DNA of 53,107 nucleotides from a bacterium. Its GTDB lineage: Bacteria; Patescibacteriota; Saccharimonadia; Saccharimonadales; UBA4665. The position numbers were made by a program, and so were the translations under genes. Positions within the stretch are counted from its first letter, which is position 1. Each line of letters begins with the position of its first letter. Location of the stretch: NCBI GenBank assembly GCA_021846445.1, contig JAJZWY010000006.1, positions 1 to 53,107 on the forward strand. The letters are read 5' to 3'. The notes under the pieces are model-generated. The model had not been told where the DNA came from, made no database searches, and was given only the letters and a program-made list of their open reading frames with translations. Shown piece by piece: positions 41,103 to 49,898 of the stretch.

Positions 41103-41571
41103 ATTAGACAATTCAATCTATAAATTAGCTCAACTTCGAAGGATTAGCTTTGAATTAAATCAACTTATTTTAAAAATTGAACAAAATAGGATTATTGATC
41201 CCAACTATCAAATTGCTCAAAATAGTTTAGGAGTGGAAGTAGTTAAATTGATCGAACTTAACAATATAGATATTAATAGTATATCTGACCTAAAGAGGCT
41301 AGAAAGTTCATTAGAACAAATTGGCCAGCACCCAGCTCTAATTCATTTTAGTTTTAACCAAGAAGCTGATTCCAAAGTTCTTCAAAAACTAGTTGCTTAT
41401 ATACGAGAGAATATCTATCCTAATGTTCTAATTAGCGTTGGACTAGATCCGAGTATTACGATTGGGTGTAGAATACGTTTGACTAATAAATCCTTTGATT
41501 TTTCTCTAAGATCTCGCCTAAATAAAAACAAGGATTTGCTGTTGGATAAAATAAGGACTTTTGAAGGGTAA
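41092..41571 (+). CDS. atpH: F-type ATP synthase delta-subunit-like protein
   Basis: The 159-residue protein sits where atpH belongs. The C-terminal part (ENIYPNVLISVGLDPSITIGCRIRLTNKSFDFSL) resembles the delta pattern in which V..DPSLIGGxxIRxGxxxxDxSL closes the protein. The N-terminal helical domain is diverged. Delta links F1 to the b stalk. ATG 41092 is chosen because AGAGGA lies 8 nt upstream; ATG 41074 would overlap b further. atpA follows after 3 nt. Confidence 0.7.
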   Translation: MEFKLDNSIYKLAQLRRISFELNQLILKIEQNRIIDPNYQIAQNSLGVEVVKLIELNNIDINSISDLKRLESSLEQIGQHPALIHFSFNQEADSKVLQKLVAYIRENIYPNVLISVGLDPSITIGCRIRLTNKSFDFSLRSRLNKNKDLLLDKIRTFEG

Positions 41572-41574
41572 GAA

Positions 41575-43029
41575 ATGACTAAAAATCAGAATATTTTTCA
41601 GAAGTTTTTGGACGAAGGCAAACCGGTGGGTGAAATTGTAGCTATCAACCGTTTTGTTTTAACCCTGAGGGGAGCTCAACCTTGCAATGTTTTTTCGCTT
41701 ATTTTGTTTGAGGATGGTTCCAGGGGATATGTCCAAAAAATCGACAAGGAATTTACGATTGTTCTACATCTCGGAAATAAACCCCCCAAAGTAGGAACTT
41801 TTGGTGTTGTTTTGTCTGACCAGCTAAAAACCAAAGTAGGAACTGAATTTATTGGGAGAGTTGTTTCAGTTACTGGTGAACCCTTAGACGGTAAAGGCCC
41901 TATCTTAAATTATCGTTCATGGAATATTTTTAATAAGGCTCCAGATATTAATGAACGAGAAGGATTAAGTACTCAAATTGAAACTGGGGTAATTGTAGTT
42001 GATAGTTTGTTCCCGATTGTTAAGGGTCAAAGAATGGCTCTACTTGGTGATAGCAAATCTGGTAAAAGTTCTCTAGCTACTCAAATGATAATTAACCAGA
42101 AAAACACAGACCAAATTGTAGTTTATTGTTTAATTGCTAAACGGAAAGTAGACGTTGACCAAACAATTTCTTGGCTAGCTCAGAATGGTGGACTAGAAAA
42201 GGCAATAGTAGTTGTAGCAACTCTCTATGATTCTCTGGCTACTAACTTCCTAGCTCCTTACGTGGCCTGTTCGATGGCTGAGTACCTTTGGCAAGAAGAG
42301 AACAATGATGTAATTGTAGTTTATGATGATTTAAGTGCACATGCTCAGGTTCATCGTGAAATATCCTTACTTCAGGGAGTAAGTCCGGGACGGGATTCTT
42401 ATCCTGGTGATACTTTTTATACCCATTCAAGATTATTAGAAAGAGCGGGTAAATTAAACAAAAACTCTAAATGTTTAACAGCAATTGGAATAGTCAATGT
42501 TTCAAATGGCGATATCAGCGCATATTTACCAACAAATATTATGTCAATAACTGATGGACAGTGGATTTTAGATATGAACTTATTTAAAAATGGTCAACGA
42601 CCTGCCTTAAACACGGGTCTAAGTGTTACTAGGGCAGGTGGATTGGGACATAATTCACGCCAAAAGCATTTAGTTATTCAAACACTTAAAATATTAGCCG
42701 ACTACCAGGAAGCTAAGGAATTTTCGCATTTTGGAAACGAACTCTCAGATCAATCTAAAAGAGCACTTTATGTTGGTGATTTAATTTATGAACTTTTAAA
42801 TCAAGCGCCCAATAGAGTTTTCTCACTTCTAGAGCAACAATTGATGCTTAATTTAATTGTCGATCTAGATTTAGGAGCTAATTTAAGTATTAATGAACTG
42901 ACTCAAAAAATAAAGCAATATGGATCTAAAATCTTGGTTAAGGATGACTTCGAAGTTCAGCTTCAGAATTTACGGAAAGATTTTTTAAGCCCAAATTCAA
43001 ACCTAAACAAGGAAGGGGCTAAGACATGA
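41575..43029 (+). CDS. atpA: ATP synthase subunit alpha
   Basis: This non-catalytic nucleotide-binding F1 subunit shows GDSKSGKSSLATQ (P-loop), SPGRDSYPGDTFYTHSRLLERAGKL and SVTRAGGLGH, which keeps the arginine finger position. The opening VGEIVAINRFVLTLRGAQ matches the beta-barrel domain, though the N-terminal helix is short and the protein (484 residues) is somewhat smaller than the usual ~510. The gamma gene overlaps its stop by 4 nt (ATGA). Confidence 0.95.
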   Translation: MTKNQNIFQKFLDEGKPVGEIVAINRFVLTLRGAQPCNVFSLILFEDGSRGYVQKIDKEFTIVLHLGNKPPKVGTFGVVLSDQLKTKVGTEFIGRVVSVTGEPLDGKGPILNYRSWNIFNKAPDINEREGLSTQIETGVIVVDSLFPIVKGQRMALLGDSKSGKSSLATQMIINQKNTDQIVVYCLIAKRKVDVDQTISWLAQNGGLEKAIVVVATLYDSLATNFLAPYVACSMAEYLWQEENNDVIVVYDDLSAHAQVHREISLLQGVSPGRDSYPGDTFYTHSRLLERAGKLNKNSKCLTAIGIVNVSNGDISAYLPTNIMSITDGQWILDMNLFKNGQRPALNTGLSVTRAGGLGHNSRQKHLVIQTLKILADYQEAKEFSHFGNELSDQSKRALYVGDLIYELLNQAPNRVFSLLEQQLMLNLIVDLDLGANLSINELTQKIKQYGSKILVKDDFEVQLQNLRKDFLSPNSNLNKEGAKT

Positions 43030-43883
43030 ATTTAATTGAATCCCTAAAAAGTGAAATTGATGATTACTCCGTGTTATCTGATTTAGCTGGTGCTTTTGCT
43101 GGAATCGCAAGTCTTAGGGTAGCTCAAATTAGAGATGGAGTCTTAAATTCAGCTAAATACTTTAATAGACTTTGGGCAATCTATAGATTAATAAATGTTG
43201 AGCAAGATTTTAAATACAATAAATCAATTTCCCAAAGTCATATTTTGGATAAAGAGTTATTTATTATTATTACTGCTGAAAGTGGATTTGGAGGAGATAT
43301 TGATTTAAGACTGATTGATATGATGCTAGGAGATTACAATTCATCCCAAAACGACATTCTAGTTATTGGTTATCATGGAGCAATGCAACTTGCCCGAAGA
43401 GGAGTTGAGTATATCAAATACTTTAAATTACCCAAATCTGACCAAAACATTAATACTGATCCATTAATTAAGGAAATTATTAAATATAGATCAACAACTA
43501 TTTATTACCAGGAGTACAAGTCGTTATTATCCCAAGAAGTTGAAAAAATAGATTTAAACAAAGCTGTAGAATTAAATATAGACTTAAAATCAACTGAAAT
43601 TATTAATCAAAAAAATTATATATTTGAACCGAATGCTAAAGAAGTAGCTAGGTATGTTGAAACATCGTTCATGAGAGTTGCACTTTCTCAAAAAATATTA
43701 AGCTCTAAGCTTGCCCAATATGCATCTAGATTTAGAGCGATGAGTTTATCGAATCAGATCGCTGATCAATTAAAAAACAACACTAAGCTTTTGTATAACC
43801 GAACTAAACGCAACCTAGATGATAGAAGACTTCAAGAAGTAGTTAGTGCTTATAAAATTAGTTTATCAAGGAGTGTAAATTAA
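43026..43883 (+). CDS. atpG: ATP synthase subunit gamma (divergent)
   Basis: The 285-residue protein sits between alpha and beta as gamma does. Recognisable features are an N-terminal helix (ESLKSEIDDYSVLSDLAGAF), the core strand FIIITAESGFGGDIDLRLI corresponding to the SDRGLCGxxN motif, and the C-terminal helix FRAMSLSNQIADQL...YNRTKRNLDDRRLQEVV. The conserved opening IRxRIxS is not kept, so it is diverged. It should form the rotating shaft. Confidence 0.85.
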   Translation: MNLIESLKSEIDDYSVLSDLAGAFAGIASLRVAQIRDGVLNSAKYFNRLWAIYRLINVEQDFKYNKSISQSHILDKELFIIITAESGFGGDIDLRLIDMMLGDYNSSQNDILVIGYHGAMQLARRGVEYIKYFKLPKSDQNINTDPLIKEIIKYRSTTIYYQEYKSLLSQEVEKIDLNKAVELNIDLKSTEIINQKNYIFEPNAKEVARYVETSFMRVALSQKILSSKLAQYASRFRAMSLSNQIADQLKNNTKLLYNRTKRNLDDRRLQEVVSAYKISLSRSVN

Positions 43884-43884
43884 A

Positions 43885-45186
43885 ATGGCTGGTATTGTCC
43901 AAGAGGTAACAGAATTAGTAATAACTGTTTTGTTTGATGAAGATTTACCGAAGATTAATGAGTTAATTGAAGTTCAAAACGAACAAAAAAGTAAACTTTT
44001 GGTTGATAGTATTGATAAAAACGGGATAGTTTATGGATTAAATGTTCGTTCTGATGTAACTATTGTTAGAGGTCAAGAAGTTAAACGACTGAACGAGCCC
44101 CCTCAAGTACCGGTTGGCGAACAAATTATTGGTAGAGTGCTTGGTCCATTTGGTGATCCACTAGATGGTTTGGCCCCTCTATCTGATCAGATTAAAAGAG
44201 ACAAAATCATTAAACTCCCAAATCAGAGCACTAGTTTTAAACCCCCAAAAATAGAAATTCTAGAGACTGGTATTAAGGTTATAGACTTTTTTACACCATT
44301 CGTTAAAGGTAGAAAAATCGGTATTATTGGAGGAGCGGGAGTTGGAAAAACTGTTCTTACTATGGAACTTATTAATAATGTTGCCAAGATTGATAGAGGT
44401 TTAGCGATGTTCTGTGGAATAGGAGAACGAATTCGAGAAGGTCACGAACTTTGGGAAACATTAAAAGAGAATGATTTGTTGAGAAACACAGCAATGTTTT
44501 TAGCCGAAACTAACGAAAATCCGATCCAACGTTCTTTAGTTGGGATGACCTCAGCAACCGTGGCTGAATATTTTAGGGATGAATTAGGCAAAGACGTTCT
44601 CTTTTTTGCAGATAATATGTATCGTTATGTCCAGGCCAAAAATGAACTTTCGTCTATATTAAATCAAGTTCCTAATGAGGGTGGCTATGGATCAACTCTG
44701 TTTTCAGATATTAAAATCCTGGAAGATCGCTTGAGTTCAAATGACAAGGGGTCAATTACATCAGTTCAGACTATTTATATACCCGCTGACGATATTACTG
44801 ATCCAGCAGTTTCCTTAATTCAAAACGAGATGGACTCGGTCATAGTTTTATCCAGAAAAGTAGCTGAGCAAGGTATACGGCCGGCTGTCGATTTAAATTT
44901 GACTAGTTCTTCTTTGTTGACGCCCGAAATTGTTGGGGAACGGCATTACCTTCTTAGCGTGGAAGTTCAGAGTCTCTTAAAAAAATACCAATCCTTAAAG
45001 AACATAGTAGCAATTATAGGTGAGAGCGAATTAAGCCCCAAAGATCGATCAGATTTTCAAAAGGCCCTAAAGTTAATAAATAATTTTACTCATCATATGA
45101 ATGTAATGACCAAATTAACTGGTCTTAAGGGCGATTACTTTACTAGAGAACAGACTCTAAAAAGTATCGAGGAAATATTAATATGA
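43885..45186 (+). CDS. atpD: ATP synthase subunit beta
   Basis: The catalytic F1 subunit carries GGAGVGKTVLTMELI (P-loop), CGIGERIREGHELW (catalytic Glu), GMTSATVAEYFRDE, VLFFADNMYRYVQA and SVQTIYIPADDITDPAVS. The N-terminal barrel is present. At 433 residues it is about 30 shorter than typical beta, mainly near the C-terminus. It begins 1 nt after gamma, and the epsilon gene overlaps its stop by 4 nt. Confidence 0.96.
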   Translation: MAGIVQEVTELVITVLFDEDLPKINELIEVQNEQKSKLLVDSIDKNGIVYGLNVRSDVTIVRGQEVKRLNEPPQVPVGEQIIGRVLGPFGDPLDGLAPLSDQIKRDKIIKLPNQSTSFKPPKIEILETGIKVIDFFTPFVKGRKIGIIGGAGVGKTVLTMELINNVAKIDRGLAMFCGIGERIREGHELWETLKENDLLRNTAMFLAETNENPIQRSLVGMTSATVAEYFRDELGKDVLFFADNMYRYVQAKNELSSILNQVPNEGGYGSTLFSDIKILEDRLSSNDKGSITSVQTIYIPADDITDPAVSLIQNEMDSVIVLSRKVAEQGIRPAVDLNLTSSSLLTPEIVGERHYLLSVEVQSLLKKYQSLKNIVAIIGESELSPKDRSDFQKALKLINNFTHHMNVMTKLTGLKGDYFTREQTLKSIEEILI

Positions 45187-45545
45187 GTAATGACCAAAAT
45201 AAGGTTATTGAAAATAAATTAATAGATAACCGAAATCAAGAAGATAAACATGCAGATATTGCCCTCGATGAAATTATCGAACAAGAGAAGGGGTTACTTA
45301 AGAATCTACGGGTGATTGCTGCAAGTCCACTGGTTACATACTTTGATGATCAGGCTTTGAGCGTCAGTGCCGTTAATTTAATAGGTCCTTTTGATATCCT
45401 TCCAGAGCATCATAATTTTATTTGCCTTTTAGTCCCCTGCACTGTTGCGATTCGTACAACAAATAAACAAATTAATGAGATTAGTATAAATGGTGGCTTA
45501 TTGCATGTTAAAAACAATAATGTCCAAATCTTTTTAGATATCTAA
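45183..45545 (+). CDS. atpC: ATP synthase epsilon subunit lacking the C-terminal helices
   Basis: The N-terminal beta-sandwich of epsilon is visible at about 40-120 (LRVIAASPLVTYFDDQALSVSAVNLIGPFDILPEHHNFICLL, then GGLLHVKNNNVQIFLDI). It is preceded by an acidic extension of about 38 residues not seen in standard epsilon. The two C-terminal helices that inhibit ATP hydrolysis in other bacteria are missing. It closes the ATP synthase operon. Confidence 0.85.
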   Translation: MSNDQNKVIENKLIDNRNQEDKHADIALDEIIEQEKGLLKNLRVIAASPLVTYFDDQALSVSAVNLIGPFDILPEHHNFICLLVPCTVAIRTTNKQINEISINGGLLHVKNNNVQIFLDI

Positions 45546-45554
45546 CCTTTTTAT

Positions 45555-45563
45555 TGATAAAAT
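45555..45563 (+). promoter_or_regulatory. Extended -10 promoter of mnmA, leaderless type
   Basis: TGATAAAAT ends 9 nt before the mnmA ATG; no ribosome site is present. Confidence 0.5.
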
Positions 45564-45572
45564 TATTTTTAT

Positions 45573-46619
45573 ATGTCGAAAAATGTATTTGTTGGTATGT
45601 CTGGTGGAGTAGACAGTTCGGTAACCGCCTTACTTCTTAGTCGTCAAGGATATAAAGTTAGCGGTGTCTATATGAAAAACTGGACTAGGAATATAGCAGG
45701 TTTTAGCTGTCCTTGGGAAGAAGATTATAGGGACGCCAAGAGGGTTGCCGTAAGTTTAGATATTCCCCTTTTGGTCTTTGATTTTGAAAAACAATATAGA
45801 GAAAAAGTGGTCAACTATATGATTGACGGGTATAAACAAGGAATAACTCCAAATCCAGATATTATTTGTAATCAAGAAATAAAATTTAAGTTGTTTTTCG
45901 ATCTTTCTATGCAATCTGGTGCAGATTTAATAGCTACAGGTCATTATGGACGAATAGTTAAGGGACATCTTAAAACTGCTGTTGATCAAAATAAGGATCA
46001 AACCTATTTTTTATATAGAATGAGTCAACAATCCTTATCTAAAACATTGATGCCCATTGGAGACTATAAAAAATCGGAAATTCGGAACATAGCTAAAAAA
46101 AATAATTTAGCAACAGCTACTAAAAAAGACAGCCAAGGGATTTGTTTTATTGGTGAAGTGGGGATTAAAGAATTTTTAATAAATGAATTAGGACCCCAGC
46201 CAAGTGGTCCTATTATAGATGACCAGCAAAAAGAAGTAGGTGTCCATGAAGGGGCTATTTTTTATACCATAGGTCAACGCCATGGATTAAATATTGGCGG
46301 TGGTCTCCCCTACTACGTTATTGATAAAGACATATCTAAAAATATTGTTTATGTAAGTCGTAACCTAGACAATCCTAATCTTTGGTCGAAGGAGATAAGG
46401 CTAACAAATTTCTACTTTACATATAACAACTTCGATTATATAAATAAAAAATTAAAAGTCAGGATTCGATATAGAGGAGATTTGATTGATTGTGATCTTA
46501 GGGTGAAGGGGGATAAGGCTTTTATTGGACTTAAACAAGCAGCTAAAGCAGTTGCTAGGGGACAATCTGCTGTCCTTTATTATGGTCAATACTGCATAGG
46601 TGGTGGAATTATAGTATAA
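45573..46619 (+). CDS. mnmA: tRNA 2-thiouridylase MnmA
   Basis: MnmA installs sulfur on the wobble uridine of tRNAs for Lys, Glu and Gln. Motifs are the PP-loop VGMSGGVDSSVTALLL, GVYMKNW, TPNPDIICNQEIKF with the first catalytic Cys, TGHYGRI, DQTYFLYR, KDSQGICFIGE with the second Cys, and TIGQRHGLNIGGG. Length 348 is normal. It follows the ATP synthase operon and would take sulfur from the desulfurase at 39280. Confidence 0.96.
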   Translation: MSKNVFVGMSGGVDSSVTALLLSRQGYKVSGVYMKNWTRNIAGFSCPWEEDYRDAKRVAVSLDIPLLVFDFEKQYREKVVNYMIDGYKQGITPNPDIICNQEIKFKLFFDLSMQSGADLIATGHYGRIVKGHLKTAVDQNKDQTYFLYRMSQQSLSKTLMPIGDYKKSEIRNIAKKNNLATATKKDSQGICFIGEVGIKEFLINELGPQPSGPIIDDQQKEVGVHEGAIFYTIGQRHGLNIGGGLPYYVIDKDISKNIVYVSRNLDNPNLWSKEIRLTNFYFTYNNFDYINKKLKVRIRYRGDLIDCDLRVKGDKAFIGLKQAAKAVARGQSAVLYYGQYCIGGGIIV

Positions 46620-46620
46620 T
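46615..46620 (+). promoter_or_regulatory. -10 box of alaS, leaderless type
   Basis: TATAAT covers the mnmA stop codon and ends 12 nt before the alaS ATG. Confidence 0.45.
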
Positions 46621-46632
46621 TTAGATTAATTT

Positions 46633-48519
46633 ATGCTAAACGCTCAACAGATTAGACAAAAGTATCTAGATTTTTTCCAAGCAAAAGGACATCAATACAT
46701 TCCGGCAGCCCTTCTAGTCCCCCAAAATGACCCAACAACCTTATTTACTGGGAGTGGGATGCAACCTCTTATTCCGTATCTTTTGGGAGAGGAACACCCT
46801 AAGGGAAAACGTTTAGTTAATTCTCAACCTTGTATCCGAGCACAGGATATTGATGAAATCGGAGATAATAGGCACACTACTTTTTTTGAAATGCTAGGTA
46901 ATTGGAGTCTGGGTGATTATTTCAAAAAAGAACAAATTAATTGGTTTTTTGAATTTTTAACCAAAGAGATAGGCTTAGATCCGAAAAAACTCTATGTAAC
47001 TTGTTTTTACGGTAATCGGCAATTTGGTATACCAAAAGATACTGAAAGTGGATCAATCTGGGAAGAAATATTTAAGCATCATGCTATTGACCACAAACAA
47101 GTAGACTTAATTAATCAAGAAAATGGATCAAAGATTGGTTGTCAAGATGGGCGGATCTTTTATTACCAAGAAAAAAACTGGTGGTGTCGAGTTGGAAAAA
47201 TTGAAGATATGCCAATTAATGAACCAGGTGGTCCAGATACAGAGATTTTCTATTTATTTGATCAAGTTAATCACGATCCAAAATTTGGCAAATATTGTCA
47301 TCCTAACTGTGATTGTGGCCGTTTTATTGAAATAGGTAATTCTGTTTTTATGGAATATCTAAAAACAATCAAGGGATTTAGTCCTTTACCCAATAAGAAT
47401 GTAGATTTTGGGGGAGGACTAGAACGGATCGCTGCAGCAGCCATTAATAGTCCGGATATTTTTAAGATTAGCCTGTTTGAACCTATTATTCGAAAGTTAG
47501 AGTTTTTAAGTAAAAAAAGTTATGAGAGTGAAACTACTGCTATGCGAGTAATCGCTGATCACTTAAGGGGAGCTTTTTTCCTATGTCTTGATGGAGTGAT
47601 TCCATCCAACAAGGAACAAGGTTATGTTCTTCGAAGATTAATTAGAAGAGCGATTAGATTTAGTTTTGATCTAGGAATTGAAAATAATTTTATTTCCCAA
47701 ATTGGAGAGATAATTGGGAATATATTCGGAGACTATTTTACTCAAATTAAGGATAAAAATAATGAAATTATTCAGATTCTAATTAAGGAGGAAAGTCTCT
47801 TCAGGCAAACCCTCAGAAAAGGGATTAGGGAATTAGCTAAGCTAAAATCAAAAAAACTGACTGGTGCAGATATTTTTAAACTTTATGATACATATGGCTT
47901 TCCGCTAGAGCTAGTTTTAGAAGAAGCATTTAAGAATGATTTAGAAATTGATCAAAAATGGCAGGAAGAGTACCAAAAATTAATTCAAGATCAAAAATTA
48001 AGAAGTCAAACTGCCACAAAAGGTACATTTAAGGGTGGACTAGGTGGTCATGAATTGATCCATAAAAAATATCATACTGCAACTCATTTGATGTATAGGG
48101 CTCTTCGAGATGTTTTGGGGGACCATGTCATTCAACATGGCAGTAATATTACTGAAGAGAGACTCCGTTTTGACTTTTCACATCCTCAAAAAATGACACC
48201 AGCAGAAATCAAGGAGGTAGAGGATATTGTTAATCAGAAAATTATGGAAGATCTAATAGTAACATTTGAAGAATATCCTACGGATGTTGCTATTAATCAA
48301 CTAAAGGCTCAAGGCGCTTTTGGTGATCGCTATTCGGATAAGGTTAAGGTTTACAAAATGACTCCTAAAAATGAGCAGGAACCCTTTAGTATAGAAATTT
48401 GTGGTGGTCCTCATGTGGAACATACTAATCAATTGGCCCAAGGAGGAAAACGGTTTAAGATTATTAAGGAAGAATCATCTTCGGCGGGAATCAGGAGAAT
48501 AAAGGCTCAATTGATTTAA
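46633..48519 (+). CDS. alaS: Alanyl-tRNA synthetase, short form
   Basis: The class II core is clear: IRQKYLDFFQAKGH, PQNDPTTLFTGSGMQPLIPYLLG, DNRHTTFFEMLGNWSLGDYFK, NVDFGGGLERIAAA and DHLRGAFFLCLDGVIPSN. The editing domain keeps HTATHLMYRAL and CGGPHVEHT. The protein stops at 628 residues, right after the editing domain (SAGIRRIKAQLI), so the DHHA1/C-Ala region of ordinary AlaRS (about 875 residues) is absent. The frame is intact, so this is a short form, not a broken gene. Confidence 0.95.
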   Translation: MLNAQQIRQKYLDFFQAKGHQYIPAALLVPQNDPTTLFTGSGMQPLIPYLLGEEHPKGKRLVNSQPCIRAQDIDEIGDNRHTTFFEMLGNWSLGDYFKKEQINWFFEFLTKEIGLDPKKLYVTCFYGNRQFGIPKDTESGSIWEEIFKHHAIDHKQVDLINQENGSKIGCQDGRIFYYQEKNWWCRVGKIEDMPINEPGGPDTEIFYLFDQVNHDPKFGKYCHPNCDCGRFIEIGNSVFMEYLKTIKGFSPLPNKNVDFGGGLERIAAAAINSPDIFKISLFEPIIRKLEFLSKKSYESETTAMRVIADHLRGAFFLCLDGVIPSNKEQGYVLRRLIRRAIRFSFDLGIENNFISQIGEIIGNIFGDYFTQIKDKNNEIIQILIKEESLFRQTLRKGIRELAKLKSKKLTGADIFKLYDTYGFPLELVLEEAFKNDLEIDQKWQEEYQKLIQDQKLRSQTATKGTFKGGLGGHELIHKKYHTATHLMYRALRDVLGDHVIQHGSNITEERLRFDFSHPQKMTPAEIKEVEDIVNQKIMEDLIVTFEEYPTDVAINQLKAQGAFGDRYSDKVKVYKMTPKNEQEPFSIEICGGPHVEHTNQLAQGGKRFKIIKEESSSAGIRRIKAQLI

Positions 48520-48549
48520 GCTTTCTTAAAGCAAAAAATAAATAATTTA

Positions 48550-48558
48550 TGTTAAAAT
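48550..48558 (+). promoter_or_regulatory. Extended -10 promoter of the FtsA-like gene, leaderless type
   Basis: TGTTAAAAT ends 7 nt before the ATG at 48566. Confidence 0.5.
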
Positions 48559-48565
48559 TAAGCAT

Positions 48566-49897
48566 ATGCTTCAGAAAATTAAAGATAACTCCAAAAAGAT
48601 TCTAGATAGTACTAAGCAAAAGGCAATGGCTAGAACTAGTTCTTTATTAAATAATGGGCTAAAAAAGGACAAATATATAGTGGCCCTAGATATTGGTACG
48701 GAGTATGTAAAAGCTTTAATAGCCAAGACATCAACTCAATCCGAAGGATTGGAGATAATTGGAGTTGGAAGATGCCATCAAAAATTAACAGATATGCAAT
48801 CTGGAGCTATTTCAGATATTGCTGGAGTAGTTGAAAATTGTGATAAAGCCTTATCTCAGGCAGAAGAACAAGCCAACATCAGTGCCAGATCTGTCGTTAT
48901 CGGAATTGCTGGAGAGTTGGTAAAAGGAATGACCAATGTAGTTAAGATATCCAGGAAAGACCCAACGATCGTCATTGATGCAGATGAGATGGATAAAATT
49001 ATTGCCTTAGTTCAACAAAAATCTGAAAATAGAGCAAAGCAACAATTAGCCTATGAATTGGGTGGCAAAAATGTGGATGTTCGTTTAGTTAATAGCGCAC
49101 TTGTGAGTATTGAAATCGATGGTTACCCTATTTCTAACCCGATTGGTTTTCAGGGAAGAGATGTAGTTATTGGTTTATATACAGCTTTTGCCCCATTAAT
49201 TCATATTGGAGCATTAGAAAAAACTGCCCAAGAACTAGACTTAGATCTAATAGCAGTAGCAGCTGAACCATTTGCTGTATCTAGAGCTGTAATCGGTAAT
49301 GACCCTAATCAAAACTTGAGTGCTATTTTAATGGATGTTGGTGGTGGGACTACGGATATTGCTGTTATTAACGAGGGTGGTGTTCAAGGCACAAAAATGT
49401 TTGGTATCGGCGGAAGGGCCTACACCAGAAGTATCGAAAGAGAGCTTGGAATTAGCTTTGATCAAGCTGAAAAAATTAAACTAAATCTAGATTCAAATCA
49501 GATACCGACCCAAAAAAGACCTCTTATTGAAGTTACTCTTGAAAAAACGGCAGATACTTGGGTTAGTGGCGTTGAGCTAGCTTTATCCGAGTTCGATAAA
49601 TTAGATAATTTACCCTATAGAATGTTTTTATGTGGTGGTGGATCCAGTTTGAATCTTTTGTTAGATGTTTTGGAACAAACCGATTGGTACAAAAATTTAC
49701 CGTTCACCAAGAAGCCGGTAGTTCATCATATTAGACCAGAACAAGTAGTAGGTATTGTAGATAAAACCGGGTCAATCAATGATCATACTTTTATTACTGC
49801 TATGGGATTACTCCGAGTAGGGATGGATACTATTGACTTTAATCCAAGTGTCTCTGATTCAATAAAAGCTAAGCTAGATAGGGTTTTAAGTGCTTAA
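48566..49897 (+). CDS. FtsA/PilM-like actin-fold ATPase
   Basis: The 443-residue protein has the actin/Hsp70 nucleotide motifs VALDIGTEYVKALIA (phosphate 1), AILMDVGGGTTDIAVI (phosphate 2) and MFLCGGGSSLNLLLDVL (adenosine), with an FtsA/PilM-like middle (SARSVVIGIAGELVKG; LDLDLIAVAAEPFAVSRAVI). A basic N-terminal extension of about 35 residues precedes the core. FtsA tethers FtsZ, and PilM docks pilus proteins. No ftsZ or pil genes lie nearby, and it is paired with a baseplate-J-like membrane protein, so a division role is not assured. Confidence 0.8.
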   Translation: MLQKIKDNSKKILDSTKQKAMARTSSLLNNGLKKDKYIVALDIGTEYVKALIAKTSTQSEGLEIIGVGRCHQKLTDMQSGAISDIAGVVENCDKALSQAEEQANISARSVVIGIAGELVKGMTNVVKISRKDPTIVIDADEMDKIIALVQQKSENRAKQQLAYELGGKNVDVRLVNSALVSIEIDGYPISNPIGFQGRDVVIGLYTAFAPLIHIGALEKTAQELDLDLIAVAAEPFAVSRAVIGNDPNQNLSAILMDVGGGTTDIAVINEGGVQGTKMFGIGGRAYTRSIERELGISFDQAEKIKLNLDSNQIPTQKRPLIEVTLEKTADTWVSGVELALSEFDKLDNLPYRMFLCGGGSSLNLLLDVLEQTDWYKNLPFTKKPVVHHIRPEQVVGIVDKTGSINDHTFITAMGLLRVGMDTIDFNPSVSDSIKAKLDRVLSA

Positions 49898-49898
49898 A

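Noticed and set aside
42242..42430. Minus-strand frame inside atpA, and similar antisense frames such as 26169-26453 and 50180-50587
   Set aside because: They lie opposite strongly conserved coding regions and have no independent support.
48521..48540. GCTTT-CTT-AAAGC hairpin after alaS as a terminator
   Set aside because: It is short and followed by A residues, not T, on the plus strand.
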